The notes beneath the pieces were generated by a model. The model was not told the origin of the DNA. It saw nothing but the letters and a program-made list of their open reading frames with translations, and did no database searches. Positions 35,235 to 44,217 of a stretch of 64,000 bases of DNA are shown here, piece after piece (the stretch's first letter is position 1; each line of letters starts with the position of its first letter). The translations under genes were made by a program, and so were the position numbers. The DNA comes from Lachnoclostridium sp. An14 (GTDB lineage Bacteria > Bacillota > Clostridia > Lachnospirales > Lachnospiraceae): NCBI RefSeq assembly GCF_002160755.1, contig NZ_NFLE01000006.1:1-64000 (forward strand), written 5' to 3'.

Positions 35235-35347
35235 CATTTCGTCTTATCCCGCAGCTGTATTATGCCGCTGTCTTGTTCCTACGGCCCTGCGTCCTTCTGC
35301 TGCCATCCGTTTCACTCTGCTGTTCTGTCATTCCTTCGCTGTATTTC

Positions 35348-35833
35348 CTATTTCCGTCTCCTTCTCCTCACCATCTCCCGAATCTCCGTCCAAACCTCAT
35401 GCCCCAGCAGCACCAGCCCTCCGGCGAAGATAAACAGATCACCCAGGTTGAAAATCACTTTCTTCAATTTCCCCCGGTTGATGGAAAAATAGTCCACCAC
35501 ATAGCCTCTCGTCAGCCTGTCATAGAGATTGCTCAAAGCCCCCGCAAGAGTCAGGGAATAGCCCAGCTTTTCCGCCGTATGCCCCTTCTTCTGCAGCAGC
35601 CAGAACAAAATCCCGCCCACCGCCGACGTGGCCGCCACCGGGATCATCCGCACCGCCTCCCGGTACTTCTTCAAAAGCCCGAAGGGCAGCCCGGCGTTGT
35701 GGCTCTTGTGCAGCACAATCAGCCCTTTTTTGTCAAACTCCTTGGGAAACTCCGCCCCGTCCCTGCTCTCAATCTCCGCCTTCAGCGCCAGGTCCGTCAC
35801 CAAAAGGGACCCGATGAACCCCAAATATACCAT
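35348..35833 (-). CDS. lspA: Signal peptidase II-like protein
   Basis: This 161-aa membrane protein fits lipoprotein signal peptidase: four hydrophobic segments, HNAGLPFGLL (counterpart of the N-x-G-A-A-F motif), and the two aspartate regions NLYDRLTRGYVVDYF and FNLGDLFIFAG. It would cleave prolipoproteins such as the BMP and zinc-binding lipoproteins encoded here. The sequence is somewhat divergent (LPFGLL instead of AAFS, FNLGD instead of FNxAD), so it may be a paralogue. ACGGAGG precedes the ATG. Confidence 0.8.
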   Translation of the reverse strand: MVYLGFIGSLLVTDLALKAEIESRDGAEFPKEFDKKGLIVLHKSHNAGLPFGLLKKYREAVRMIPVAATSAVGGILFWLLQKKGHTAEKLGYSLTLAGALSNLYDRLTRGYVVDYFSINRGKLKKVIFNLGDLFIFAGGLVLLGHEVWTEIREMVRRRRRK

Positions 35834-36017
35834 AACCAGCCTCCGTTCTCCCGCAATATTTCCACAGCGGCTGCCCCGGCCCTTCCGCCCGGCCGCCGCC
35901 TGTCATTGCCAGTTTTTCTACCTCCTATTGTACTATCCCCGCGGCCTTCCGTCCAGCTTATTTTCTGCCCGCCGCCCGCATACATTAGTACCAAACCCAT
36001 TTCCGGAGCCGCAGCTC

Positions 36018-37772
36018 ATGCCCCTTTGCACCTCTGACGTCTCCTCCCAGGATTACGTGGATTTCATCATCCCTCACACAAACTACTCCCGTGAGCTTTT
36101 GGAACGGCTGGCGGGCACCTCCTGTCTGGACATCGTAAGCCGCCAGTACGCCGTGGCCTACATTCCCGCCGGGGACGCTCTGCCTCTGTCCCTTACGGAC
36201 TATTCTTATACCTCTATTCCCAAATTATACACGCCTTTAGACACCTCCGCCCTGGAGGCATCCGGCATTTCCACCGTCATGGCCCAGCCAGCCTTAAGCA
36301 CCGGCGGAGCCGGTGTGATGATCGGTTTCGTGGACACCGGCATCAACTACTGCGATCCCCTGTTCACCCGCCCCGACGGCCGCACCCGCATTCTGGGCAT
36401 CTGGGACCAGACTCTCCCCGCCGGGGAAAACCGCCGTTTCTTCCAGACGGCCTCCCCTTACACCGGTTTCATCGACACCGACTTCCTCTACGGCCGCCAG
36501 TTCACCGAGGACGAGATCAATGCCGCCCTGGCGTCCCCGTCCCCTTTGGAAACCGTCCCCACCAGAGACGAGGCGGGCCACGGCACCTTCCTCGCCGGAG
36601 TTGCCGCCGGAAGCGAGACGGCAGACGGCTCTTTTTCCGGCGCCGCCCCCCTATGCGCCATCGGGGCCGTCAAGTTGAAACCGGCCAAGGACTACCTGCG
36701 CCAGTTCTACCTTCTCCCGGAAACCGCCGTGGCCTACCAGGAAAACGACATCATGATGGGCATTAAATACCTCCTGCTGCTGGCCGCCGCCTACGAGCTC
36801 CCCCTGGTCATCGTCATCGGCCTGGGCACCTCCCAGGGCAGCCACGAGGGCACCTCCCCCCTGGGAAAAATGTTAAACCAGGCCGCGGAATTTTCCGGCG
36901 TCATCCCCGTCCTAGCCGCCGGAAACGAGGCCGCCAGGAGCCGCCATTTCCTCGGCTCCGTGGACCGGGACGCCGAGTACGAGGACGTGGAAATCCGGGT
37001 GGCCGACGGAGAAAAGGGCTTTGTGCTGGAGCTGTGGGCCAGAGACCCGGAGCTTTACACCGTGGGCTTTCTCTCCCCCACCGGCGAACGCATCGCCCGC
37101 ATTCCCCTGGCCTTTGAGGGTGACAACCGGGTGCGTTTCCTCCTGGAGCAGACGGAAATCACCGTAAACTATATAAACGCCGAGGCCGGCTCCGGCAGCC
37201 AGCTGATCTTCATGCGCTTTCAGGCCCCCACCGCCGGCATCTGGCGGGTGCGGGTCTACAGCAGCCTTTTTATCACCGGGGAATACCATATGTGGCTGCC
37301 TCCCGAAGGTTTCATCTCCGAAAACACCTTCTTCCTCCGCTCCAATCCCGACACCACCGTCACCGACCCGGCCAACGCCCCGCTCCCCATCACCGTAGGC
37401 GCCTACAACCACCGAAACGGCAGCATCTACCTAAACTCCGGCCGCGGCTTTTCCCGCAGCGGAAAGGTCAAGCCGGAACTGGCCGCCCCCGGCGTGGAGG
37501 TGGCCGGCCCAGGCCGTTCTCCCCTGCCGTGCCAGTCCCCCTTAAGCGCCCGCACCGGCACCTCCGCGGCCGCCGCCATCACCGCCGGAGCTGCCGCCTC
37601 CCTCATTTCCTGGGGACTGAAAAACGGCCATCCGGAGATGGCCGCGGCTGCCGCGGTGAAATCCTACCTGGTCCGCGGCGCCAGGAGAAATCCGGCCTTC
37701 TCCTACCCCTCCAGAGAATGGGGGTACGGAGAGCTGGATCTCTATCAGACATTTTTACGCATGAGGGAGTAA
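36018..37772 (+). CDS. S8 (subtilisin-like) serine protease, CspB-like
   Basis: The 584-aa product has an intact catalytic triad: Asp106 in FVDTGI, His188 in DEAGHGTFLAG and Ser516 in GTSAAAA. A jellyroll-like insert (about residues 300-440) between His and Ser is typical of the clostridial Csp/S8 family. No signal peptide is visible. In Clostridium, Csp proteins process spore germination hydrolases; many Lachnospiraceae have several such paralogues of unknown role. The open frame extends upstream across the lspA gene; ATG 36018 with GGAG is the best candidate. The 3' end overlaps the convergent clpX by 18 bp. Confidence 0.85.
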   Translation: MPLCTSDVSSQDYVDFIIPHTNYSRELLERLAGTSCLDIVSRQYAVAYIPAGDALPLSLTDYSYTSIPKLYTPLDTSALEASGISTVMAQPALSTGGAGVMIGFVDTGINYCDPLFTRPDGRTRILGIWDQTLPAGENRRFFQTASPYTGFIDTDFLYGRQFTEDEINAALASPSPLETVPTRDEAGHGTFLAGVAAGSETADGSFSGAAPLCAIGAVKLKPAKDYLRQFYLLPETAVAYQENDIMMGIKYLLLLAAAYELPLVIVIGLGTSQGSHEGTSPLGKMLNQAAEFSGVIPVLAAGNEAARSRHFLGSVDRDAEYEDVEIRVADGEKGFVLELWARDPELYTVGFLSPTGERIARIPLAFEGDNRVRFLLEQTEITVNYINAEAGSGSQLIFMRFQAPTAGIWRVRVYSSLFITGEYHMWLPPEGFISENTFFLRSNPDTTVTDPANAPLPITVGAYNHRNGSIYLNSGRGFSRSGKVKPELAAPGVEVAGPGRSPLPCQSPLSARTGTSAAAAITAGAAASLISWGLKNGHPEMAAAAAVKSYLVRGARRNPAFSYPSREWGYGELDLYQTFLRMRE

Positions 37773-39194
37773 TCCGCTCCTCATCTCGATGGCCGGGCCG
37801 CCCTTTCGCTCCAGGTAGGCCCTGGTGATGGTGACGGAGCCGATATTGGGGTCCTTGGGGATCTCGTACATAATATCCAGCATGAAGTCCTCCATGATGG
37901 CCCGCAGCGCCCTGGCTCCCGTATCCCGTTTTAAAGCCTCCTCAGCGATCCACTCCAGAGCCTCGTCCTCAAACACCAGTTTCACCTCGTCCAGCTCCAA
38001 AAGCTTGACGTACTGCTTTAAAATGGCGTTTCTCGGCTCCTTTAAGATCTTTACCAAAAGCTCCTTCGTCAGTTTCTGCAGGGTCACAGTGATGGGGAGA
38101 CGCCCCAGAAACTCCGGGATCATGCCAAAGGCCCGCAGATCCTCGTTGGTCACCTTGGAGAGCAGCTCCGGGTCGCGGTCAAACTCATCCTTCAGCACGG
38201 AGGCGAAACCGATGGTGGACTGCTTTGCCAGCCGTCCCTTGATGATCTCCTCCAGGTCGGGAAAGGCGCCGCCGCAGATGAAAAGAATGTTGTCGGTATT
38301 CACCGTTTCCATGGGCGTTAAGGCATTTTTCTGGTTGGAGCCCACGGGAACCTCCACGTTGGTGCCCTCTAAGAGCTTTAACAGCTCCTGCTGCACTGAC
38401 TCCCCGCTCACGTCCCTGGTGTTCACCGTCTTTTTCTTCGCGATCTTGTCGATCTCGTCGATGAAAACGATGCCCCGCTCCGCCTTCGTCACGTCGTTTC
38501 CCGCCGCCGCCAGAAGCTTGGAGATCACGCTCTCAATGTCGTCCCCGATGTAGCCCGCCTCCGTCAGGGAGGTGGCGTCGGCGATGGCCAGGGGCACGTT
38601 TAACAGCTCTGCCAGCATCCGCACCAGATACGTCTTTCCGCTACCGGTGGGGCCGATCATAAGGATGTTGGACTTCTCGATCCGCACATCCTCATTCAGC
38701 TGCCCCTTAGCCGCCATGTAAACCCGCTTATAGTGGTTGTACACCGCCACGGAAATCACCCGTTTCGCCTTCTCCTGGCCAATCACGTACTCGTCCAGTT
38801 TCCGCTTGATCACGTGAGGGGCCGGGATGTCCTTCAGCTCAAAATCCAGCTTTTTGGCGTCTGATTTTTTCTTCACCTTCTGCCGGGGCGGGATCTGCAT
38901 CTCCGGGATGTTGGTGTTTTTCAGGTCGTTTAAATTCATGTTCATAAACGGCATATTCTGGATCTTCGACCAGTCCAGGCTGCCGTTTGTCACCGAGTCA
39001 AAGGCCTTCTGCATACAGTCGTGGCACAGGCACATATCCCCCGGCATGGTGATCATAGGCCCAGCCTTGCTCTCCGGGCGCCGGCAGACGTAGCAGACCT
39101 TCTCATACTCGTCCTCCCCGCCCTGCTTTTCCTGCTCTAATTTATCTTTTTCCTTCTCGTCCAAATTCTCATCCTCCGTTTTTGCCGCAAACAT
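37755..39194 (-). CDS. clpX: ATP-dependent Clp protease ATPase ClpX (long form)
   Basis: This 479-aa AAA+ unfoldase has an N-terminal zinc-binding region with CYVC and CLCHDC, Walker A GPTGSGKT, pore loop GYIGDD, Walker B IVFIDEIDKIA, an IGF loop for ClpP docking (STIGF), sensor region EFLGRLP and sensor 2 GARALRA. It is about 55 residues longer than common ClpX: an acidic/Lys-rich start and a linker (about residues 75-125) are expanded. No clpP is adjacent, so it may be an extra paralogue. Its 3' end overlaps the S8 gene on the other strand by 18 bp. Confidence 0.87.
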   Translation of the reverse strand: MFAAKTEDENLDEKEKDKLEQEKQGGEDEYEKVCYVCRRPESKAGPMITMPGDMCLCHDCMQKAFDSVTNGSLDWSKIQNMPFMNMNLNDLKNTNIPEMQIPPRQKVKKKSDAKKLDFELKDIPAPHVIKRKLDEYVIGQEKAKRVISVAVYNHYKRVYMAAKGQLNEDVRIEKSNILMIGPTGSGKTYLVRMLAELLNVPLAIADATSLTEAGYIGDDIESVISKLLAAAGNDVTKAERGIVFIDEIDKIAKKKTVNTRDVSGESVQQELLKLLEGTNVEVPVGSNQKNALTPMETVNTDNILFICGGAFPDLEEIIKGRLAKQSTIGFASVLKDEFDRDPELLSKVTNEDLRAFGMIPEFLGRLPITVTLQKLTKELLVKILKEPRNAILKQYVKLLELDEVKLVFEDEALEWIAEEALKRDTGARALRAIMEDFMLDIMYEIPKDPNIGSVTITRAYLERKGGPAIEMRSGLLPHA

Positions 39195-39398
39195 CGTGCT
39201 CCCTCTAGTATAATCGAATTTGGGCCGTCGGAAAAGCTCTTTTTATCCGGTAAAATTTCGCGGCAGAATTTCGCGAAATTTCGCGGAGCCGCCATTTCCC
39301 CATGGCCTGTCTCCCTGATCTGTGCTAAAATTGAGAAAAGAAAACAGGGAAAACGGCCTGTGCCCGCCCTGACAACGCTTTCACTACGGAGGAACGCT

Positions 39399-39932
39399 AT
39401 GCAGTACATCAGTCACTATTCGTCTCCCCTGGGGGACATTCTCCTGGCGGCAGACCAGGAGGGCCTGACCGGCCTTTGGTTTGAGGGGCAGAAATATTTT
39501 GCCCTCTATCTGGACAAGGAGCACGAGGAAAAGGAGCTGCCGGTGTTCGAGACGGCAAAACAGTGGCTTGACCTCTACTTTTCCGGCAAAAATCCAAAGT
39601 TCCAGGTGCCGCTCCACTTTACCGGAACCCCCTTTCAGAATGAGGTGTGGGAAATTCTCTCCGCCATCCCCTACGGACAGACCACCACTTACGGGGAAAT
39701 CGCGAAAAAGCTGGCCGCCAGACGGGGCCTTCCCCATATGTCCGCCCAGGCTGTAGGCGGCGCCGTGGGCCACAACGAAATCTCCATCATCGTTCCCTGC
39801 CATCGTGTGGTGGGGACAAACGGCAGCCTGACGGGATACGCCGGCGGCATTGACCGCAAGGTGAAACTGCTGACCCTGGAACAGGTGGATGTAAGCCGCT
39901 TTTCCGTCCCCAAGAAAGGTACGGCCCTCTAA
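39399..39932 (+). CDS. ogt: Methylated-DNA--[protein]-cysteine S-methyltransferase
   Basis: This 177-aa suicide repair protein removes alkyl groups from O6-alkylguanine. The active site IIVPCHRVVG with acceptor Cys, the recognition helix region PYGQTTTYGEIAKKLA and the asparagine hinge VGHNEISI are present, and SLTGYAGGIDRK ends the domain. GGAGG lies six bases upstream of ATG 39399, so the longer frame from 39360 is not used. No Ada-like regulatory domain is attached. Confidence 0.93.
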   Translation: MQYISHYSSPLGDILLAADQEGLTGLWFEGQKYFALYLDKEHEEKELPVFETAKQWLDLYFSGKNPKFQVPLHFTGTPFQNEVWEILSAIPYGQTTTYGEIAKKLAARRGLPHMSAQAVGGAVGHNEISIIVPCHRVVGTNGSLTGYAGGIDRKVKLLTLEQVDVSRFSVPKKGTAL

Positions 39933-39981
39933 GACTCCGTCCAAAGGCCGCCAGGCGCGCCGGTTTCCGGCCTGTGACGTC

Positions 39982-40047
39982 AAAAAAGGCAGTTTGGCGA
40001 CATTTCACCTCCCTCAAAGGAAGATTCCTCACCTGACTGCCTTTTTT
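39982..40047. terminator. Bidirectional terminator between ogt and the zinc operon
   Basis: AAAAAAGGCAGT (39982-39993) pairs with ACTGCCTTTTTT (40036-40047) around a 42-nt loop that itself can fold. Both strands end the stem in a T-run, so it can stop ogt and the converging zinc operon. Confidence 0.72.
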
Positions 40048-40083
40048 CGTGATCACGGGCCTGCGGCACTGATCCGGCTCCAT

Positions 40084-40692
40084 TTAATTGGATTCACATT
40101 CCAGCACCGCGTCCACAATCCTGCAATATTCGATCCCCTTTACCTGATACGTCTCAAAGGTGCCTGTAACGGTGATTCTCGAGTTCAGCGCCGGATAATC
40201 GTCCGGATAAACGTGCTCGCCGGCCAGAACAAACTCCAGCCCCTGGGAACAGCACTGGGCGGCGTCGGCAACGAGACACCCAAAGTACCGTTTTCCCTCC
40301 TCCTGTTCCCCTGCGCAGACAAATTGCCCCCGCATTTTAATCGTCTTTCCGATGTAGTTTTCAGGGGCCTTCATCATGTTCCAGATCTCAGAATAGACCA
40401 TGATGCTGCTCAGCGCCGTCAGATCTACCTCAGCATCCCCGCCGTTCTCCGGTGCCGCCGGTGAGGGCGGGGTTTCCGCTGCTTTCCGCGTTTCCGGCAT
40501 TTCCCCCGCTCCCCGCGTCTCCAGCACTCCCTGCGTCTCCGGCACACTACGAACCGGCCGCATTTCCGTCTTTCGCGGAGCGGTTTCCAAAACAGCGATC
40601 CCACCGTTTATTTCCTTCCCCGTCCCCTCCCTGCAGGCCCCTAAAACCAGGCCGGCCAAAAGGACAAATAAGAGGCGAAGTCCCTTTCTCAT
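40084..40692 (-). CDS. OB-fold-like lipoprotein in the zinc operon
   Basis: The 202-aa product has a signal peptide with lipobox LGAC (Cys about 20), a Pro/Glu/Thr-rich linker (about residues 45-90) and a compact C-terminal domain (about 92-202) with YIGKTIKMRGQF, ITVTGTFETYQV and CRIVDA, which looks like a small OB-fold (tRNA_anti-like). It starts by an ATGA-type overlap with znuB and is the last gene of the operon, so a role in zinc handling at the membrane is a guess. It contains several Cys in the C-terminal domain (FVCAGE, CLVADAAQCC, YCRI, ECESN). ATG 40692 has GGTGGAGG. Confidence 0.7.
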   Translation of the reverse strand: MRKGLRLLFVLLAGLVLGACREGTGKEINGGIAVLETAPRKTEMRPVRSVPETQGVLETRGAGEMPETRKAAETPPSPAAPENGGDAEVDLTALSSIMVYSEIWNMMKAPENYIGKTIKMRGQFVCAGEQEEGKRYFGCLVADAAQCCSQGLEFVLAGEHVYPDDYPALNSRITVTGTFETYQVKGIEYCRIVDAVLECESN

Positions 40693-41543
40693 CCTCCACC
40701 CCCTCCCATCCACCGCCCCACTGCGGAAAACAGGAGAAACGCCGTGATATTTACCGCCACAATGGTAGATCCCACCGGCGTCCCGCCGAGAATGGAAACG
40801 AGAATCCCCAGCACGGCGCAGACCACGGACAGCGCCGCCGAGCAGATGGTCACCGCGCGGAAATTCTGATAAACCCGCATAGCGGAAATCGCCGGAAAAA
40901 TCACCAAAGCGGAAATCAGCAGCGATCCCACCAAATTCATGGCCAGCACGATGACCACCGCGACCGTCACGGCAATCACCAGGTTGTAAACCTCCGCCTT
41001 TGTCCCCACCGCCTTTGAAAAATCCTCATCAAAGGTCACCGCGAAAATCTTATTGTAAAATAACACGAACACCGCCGCCACGAGGACAGACAGCCCCGCG
41101 CACAGCCACACCTCGGTCTGGGTCAGCGTCAGGATCGAAGTGGAACCAAACAAAGTGCTGCACACATCGCCGGAAAGATTGGCGGATGTGGAAAACAGGT
41201 TCATCAGCAGATAACCGACGGCCAGAGCCCCCACAGAAATCATGGCAATGGCCGCGTCCCCCTTGATCTTCGTGTGCTGCCCCGTGCGCAGCAGAAGGAT
41301 GGCACTGACCACCGTAATCCCCAGCGTCAGCGGTATATCGTCCGTCAGTTTCATCACCGACGCCACGGACATGGCCCCAAAGGCCACATGGGAGAGCCCG
41401 TCCCCGATAAAGGAAAACCGTTTCAGCACCAGGGTCACGCCCAACAGGGAGGAACACAAGGCAATCAGCACCCCCACTGCCAGCGCGTAGCGGACAAAGG
41501 GATAATTCCAGTAAAACAGCAGCTTTTCTAAAACCGCGGTCAT
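40689..41543 (-). CDS. znuB: Zinc/manganese ABC transporter permease
   Basis: This 284-aa permease of the ABC-3 family has about eight hydrophobic segments and the conserved GDGLSHVAFGAMSV stretch near residue 50, the coupling region for the ATPase. With ZnuC and the ZnuA/ZinT lipoprotein it forms a high-affinity zinc importer. Translation is coupled on both sides by 4-bp overlaps (40689-40692 and 41540-41543). The Zur-type regulator at the head of the operon supports zinc rather than manganese. Confidence 0.93.
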   Translation of the reverse strand: MTAVLEKLLFYWNYPFVRYALAVGVLIALCSSLLGVTLVLKRFSFIGDGLSHVAFGAMSVASVMKLTDDIPLTLGITVVSAILLLRTGQHTKIKGDAAIAMISVGALAVGYLLMNLFSTSANLSGDVCSTLFGSTSILTLTQTEVWLCAGLSVLVAAVFVLFYNKIFAVTFDEDFSKAVGTKAEVYNLVIAVTVAVVIVLAMNLVGSLLISALVIFPAISAMRVYQNFRAVTICSAALSVVCAVLGILVSILGGTPVGSTIVAVNITAFLLFSAVGRWMGGGGG

Positions 41544-42256
41544 GATTGATCACCGCCTTTCCCCTTCAGCCCCGGAAACGCCTGTGAAAATTGCCTTTGA
41601 TAAGAGGCGTTGGATCCGAAAAACAGCCGGTCTCCAATGTAGAGAATGTGGGTGGCATAGCGCAGCGCCGCCTCTATGTCATGGGAAATCATGATCACGG
41701 TGATGCCGTCCTCCCGGTTCAGTTTTTCAATCTGCGCGTACATCTGCGCCGCCACCTTGGGATCCAGCCCGGAAACCGGCTCGTCCAGCACCAGCATTTT
41801 CTGAGTGGCGCACAGGGCCCTGGCCAAAAGGACCCGCTGCTGCTGCCCGCCGGAAAGAGAGCGGTAGCAGCGTTTCGCCAGATGGCTGATCTCCATTTTC
41901 CGGATGGCGTCCTCCGCCATCTGCTTTTCCGTCCGGCTGTAAAAAGGGCGGTTTCCGCAGCGTCCCTGGCATCCGGAGAGGACGATCTCCCTCACGGACG
42001 CGGGAAAATCCTTCTGCACATCGGTCTGCTGCGGCAGATAGCCGATTTTCCTGTTTTTCAGGCCGTTGTCCATGAAAATTTTGCCGCTTATAGGCGGATG
42101 CAGGCCGAGAATGGTTTTCATAAGCGTGGTTTTCCCGGAGCCATTTTCCCCCACAATACAGAGATAGTCGCCTGCATGGACCTGAAAGTTTAAGTTCCGC
42201 ACCACGGCCTTTCCCTCATAGCCGGCGGAGAGGTTACAACAAATAAGCTGAGCCAT
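41540..42256 (-). CDS. znuC: Zinc ABC transporter ATPase
   Basis: This 238-aa ATPase has Walker A GENGSGKTTLMK, Q-loop GYLPQQTDVQKDFP (typical of the metal-import family), signature LSGGQQQRVLLARAL and Walker B MLVLDEPVSGLD, followed by the H-loop MISHDIE. It energises the ZnuB permease. It lies 12 bp downstream of the binding protein gene. Confidence 0.94.
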   Translation of the reverse strand: MAQLICCNLSAGYEGKAVVRNLNFQVHAGDYLCIVGENGSGKTTLMKTILGLHPPISGKIFMDNGLKNRKIGYLPQQTDVQKDFPASVREIVLSGCQGRCGNRPFYSRTEKQMAEDAIRKMEISHLAKRCYRSLSGGQQQRVLLARALCATQKMLVLDEPVSGLDPKVAAQMYAQIEKLNREDGITVIMISHDIEAALRYATHILYIGDRLFFGSNASYQRQFSQAFPGLKGKGGDQS

Positions 42257-42268
42257 AAATCCTCCTCC

Positions 42269-43780
42269 TTACTCCAGGCTTTCCCGCAGCAGGTTGAGAT
42301 TCTGTTCCATCACAGACAGATACGTCACCCCTTTTTTCACGTCCTCCGCAGTCGTTCCCTGCATGGAATCCAGGGTGAGGATTTTCTGATTTTTGTCCCT
42401 GGTATTTTCCACGATGGTTTCCGCCAGCCTGTGGTGATTTCCCTCGATGGTCAGCACGCAGGGCAGCTCCAGCTCATCTATTTTGTTGGCGAGAAAGGAC
42501 ACGGTTTCAAAGCTGGCTTCACTTTCCGCGGAACAGCCCGCAAAGGCCGCGTAATAGTCTAAGCCATAATCATCCACCATGTACCGGAAGGGGAAGCGGT
42601 CGGCAAACAGAACGGTTTTTCCGGACGCCTTCTCCACAGTTCCCTTATATCTTCCGTCCAGTTTCGCAAGTTTTTCCACATAAGCGGACACATTGGTGCT
42701 ATAAATGTCGCGGTGCTCCGGATCCAGTTCTTCCAGCTGGGCAGCAATGGCTTTGCAGAGTATTTCCGCGTTTTTCAAAGACAGCCAGACGTGCTCGTCA
42801 TACTCCTTTTCCTCGTGCTCCAGCATCTCCTCCCTGATCTCATCCCCGGTCAGGTCCGCCGGATAGTACGTCGGCCAGTGTTCCATTTCCTGCGACAGGG
42901 CATCGAACCCGTCATTGCCGCTGTAAATGTGAAAATGCCCCGCTTTCCCCGGTTCAATCCCATGGTCACTGAACTGGACATATCTGGGCGCCCCGGAATC
43001 CTCGTCCGCGGTTTCAAAAAAGTAGCGCACCCCCCGGCTCCCGGAGGCGTAATCGTAAATCTGATAGCCTTTATACTGGTAAACCGCCTTGGAGGAAACG
43101 CCGTTCTTTACAAATTCCATTGTTCCCGCGCCGCCGTCGATCACAATGCTCTCCACGTCGGTCTGATAGCCGGTTTCGTAATATTTCCGGTATTCCTCCG
43201 CGGTTTTCTTGCCGTTTTCCCCTTTGCGTTTCATCACCTCGTCCAGAGTGCCGTCCTCCAGGAAGGGGTACACGGACTGCCAGCTCCCGGTCCAGTCAGA
43301 AAGAGTTCTGTCCCGCACATCGCTGTCCGAAAAGTGGGAATAGCCGTGGTGATGGCCTTCCTCCGCCTGCATACCAGGCTTTGCCTCCTCTGTTTTGACC
43401 CCATCACCCAGCACGTCCAGCAGGTTGATAACCCGCATATTGGGATTGGTGGCCTCTTTTAACGCGTCGTCCACCCAGCCGTCGGACTCGCCGCCCACAT
43501 AGATGAACAGATCGCAGTCGGAAATGCTTACAATATCATCGGCTGTGGGCTGATAGCTGTGCAGGTCAACGCCGCTGTCCAACAGCATGGTGAGGCTGAC
43601 ATTTTCCATCCTGTTTCCAAGGATCTCACGGACCCAGTCATATTCCGGAAAAATGGTGGTGACAATGCTCAGCTGCCTGGAATCGTCCTTTTTCCCGTCC
43701 AGCGCCGCAATTTTTCCGCAGCCGGCCAGCAAACCGCCGGTTAAGGCCAGCGCGGGAAGAATGGTTATTAATTTTTTCAT
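42269..43780 (-). CDS. znuA: Zinc-binding lipoprotein: ZnuA with a ZinT domain nested inside
   Basis: The 503-aa lipoprotein (lipobox LLAGC, Cys21) starts as a ZnuA/AdcA cluster A-I binding protein (residues about 36-135; first zinc ligand in VDLHSYQP) and ends as one (about 326-503; DEHVWLS, EGNHHRLAE, TLDSMQG). Between the halves, where other ZnuA proteins have a His-rich loop, sits an entire ZinT/YodA domain (about 153-323): RTLSDWTGSWQSVYP, YVQFSDHGIEPGK, HFHIYSG and HWPTYYPADL. A short His stretch (HHHGYSH) precedes it. In streptococcal AdcA the ZinT domain is C-terminal, so this nested order is notable. ATG 43780 has GGAGGA; the longer frame is not needed. Confidence 0.92.
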   Translation of the reverse strand: MKKLITILPALALTGGLLAGCGKIAALDGKKDDSRQLSIVTTIFPEYDWVREILGNRMENVSLTMLLDSGVDLHSYQPTADDIVSISDCDLFIYVGGESDGWVDDALKEATNPNMRVINLLDVLGDGVKTEEAKPGMQAEEGHHHGYSHFSDSDVRDRTLSDWTGSWQSVYPFLEDGTLDEVMKRKGENGKKTAEEYRKYYETGYQTDVESIVIDGGAGTMEFVKNGVSSKAVYQYKGYQIYDYASGSRGVRYFFETADEDSGAPRYVQFSDHGIEPGKAGHFHIYSGNDGFDALSQEMEHWPTYYPADLTGDEIREEMLEHEEKEYDEHVWLSLKNAEILCKAIAAQLEELDPEHRDIYSTNVSAYVEKLAKLDGRYKGTVEKASGKTVLFADRFPFRYMVDDYGLDYYAAFAGCSAESEASFETVSFLANKIDELELPCVLTIEGNHHRLAETIVENTRDKNQKILTLDSMQGTTAEDVKKGVTYLSVMEQNLNLLRESLE

Positions 43781-43900
43781 TAGTAAAAATCCTCCGAATT
43801 TATTGAAAAGACTGAAAAATGGGTACAAAAATACAAGGGTAACGGCAGCGCCGCATCAGCCCATCCGAAACCCGGACCGGCTGTCCCTTGCCATCTCTTT

Positions 43901-44197
43901 TCAATTCAGAAGTTTTACCTTAAGTGAAACCAATGTGGGAATCGGAACAAACTCCCTGGAAACCGGAGTACCTGCCCCCGGGAAATACGTAAGCACCACC
44001 GCAAACGCCGCGGCGCAGGCCGCAAATCCCAAGCTCTCCAGCGTTTTTTCGCAGGCGCTGAGCTGCTCGCAGACCGTACAGCCTCTGCCAACGCAGTCAT
44101 GGCCCGCCTCCCCCGCCACAAAAAAGATGGAAGCGAGCACGACAAATAAAACCATGGCCGCGGTCAGCAGGGCCAGCCGTTTCCTGTTTTTATTCAT
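43901..44197 (-). CDS. Small membrane protein in the zinc operon
   Basis: This 98-aa protein has two hydrophobic segments (about residues 8-28 and 53-72) with a short loop holding HDCVGRGCTVCEQLSACE between them. Four Cys plus a His in the loop could bind a metal, fitting the zinc operon; this is inference. It lies between zur and znuA, and its GGAAGGTG ribosome binding site overlaps the zur 3' end. I do not recognise the family. ATG 44197 is chosen over 44242. Confidence 0.7.
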   Translation of the reverse strand: MNKNRKRLALLTAAMVLFVVLASIFFVAGEAGHDCVGRGCTVCEQLSACEKTLESLGFAACAAAFAVVLTYFPGAGTPVSREFVPIPTLVSLKVKLLN

Positions 44198-44217
44198 CAC
44201 GCTCACCTTCCTTTCTT

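Noticed and set aside
35628-36017. N-terminal extension of the S8 protease from 35628
   Set aside because: It overlaps the lspA-like gene on the other strand, has a low-complexity Pro/Arg-rich composition, and protease homology begins after the ATG at 36018.
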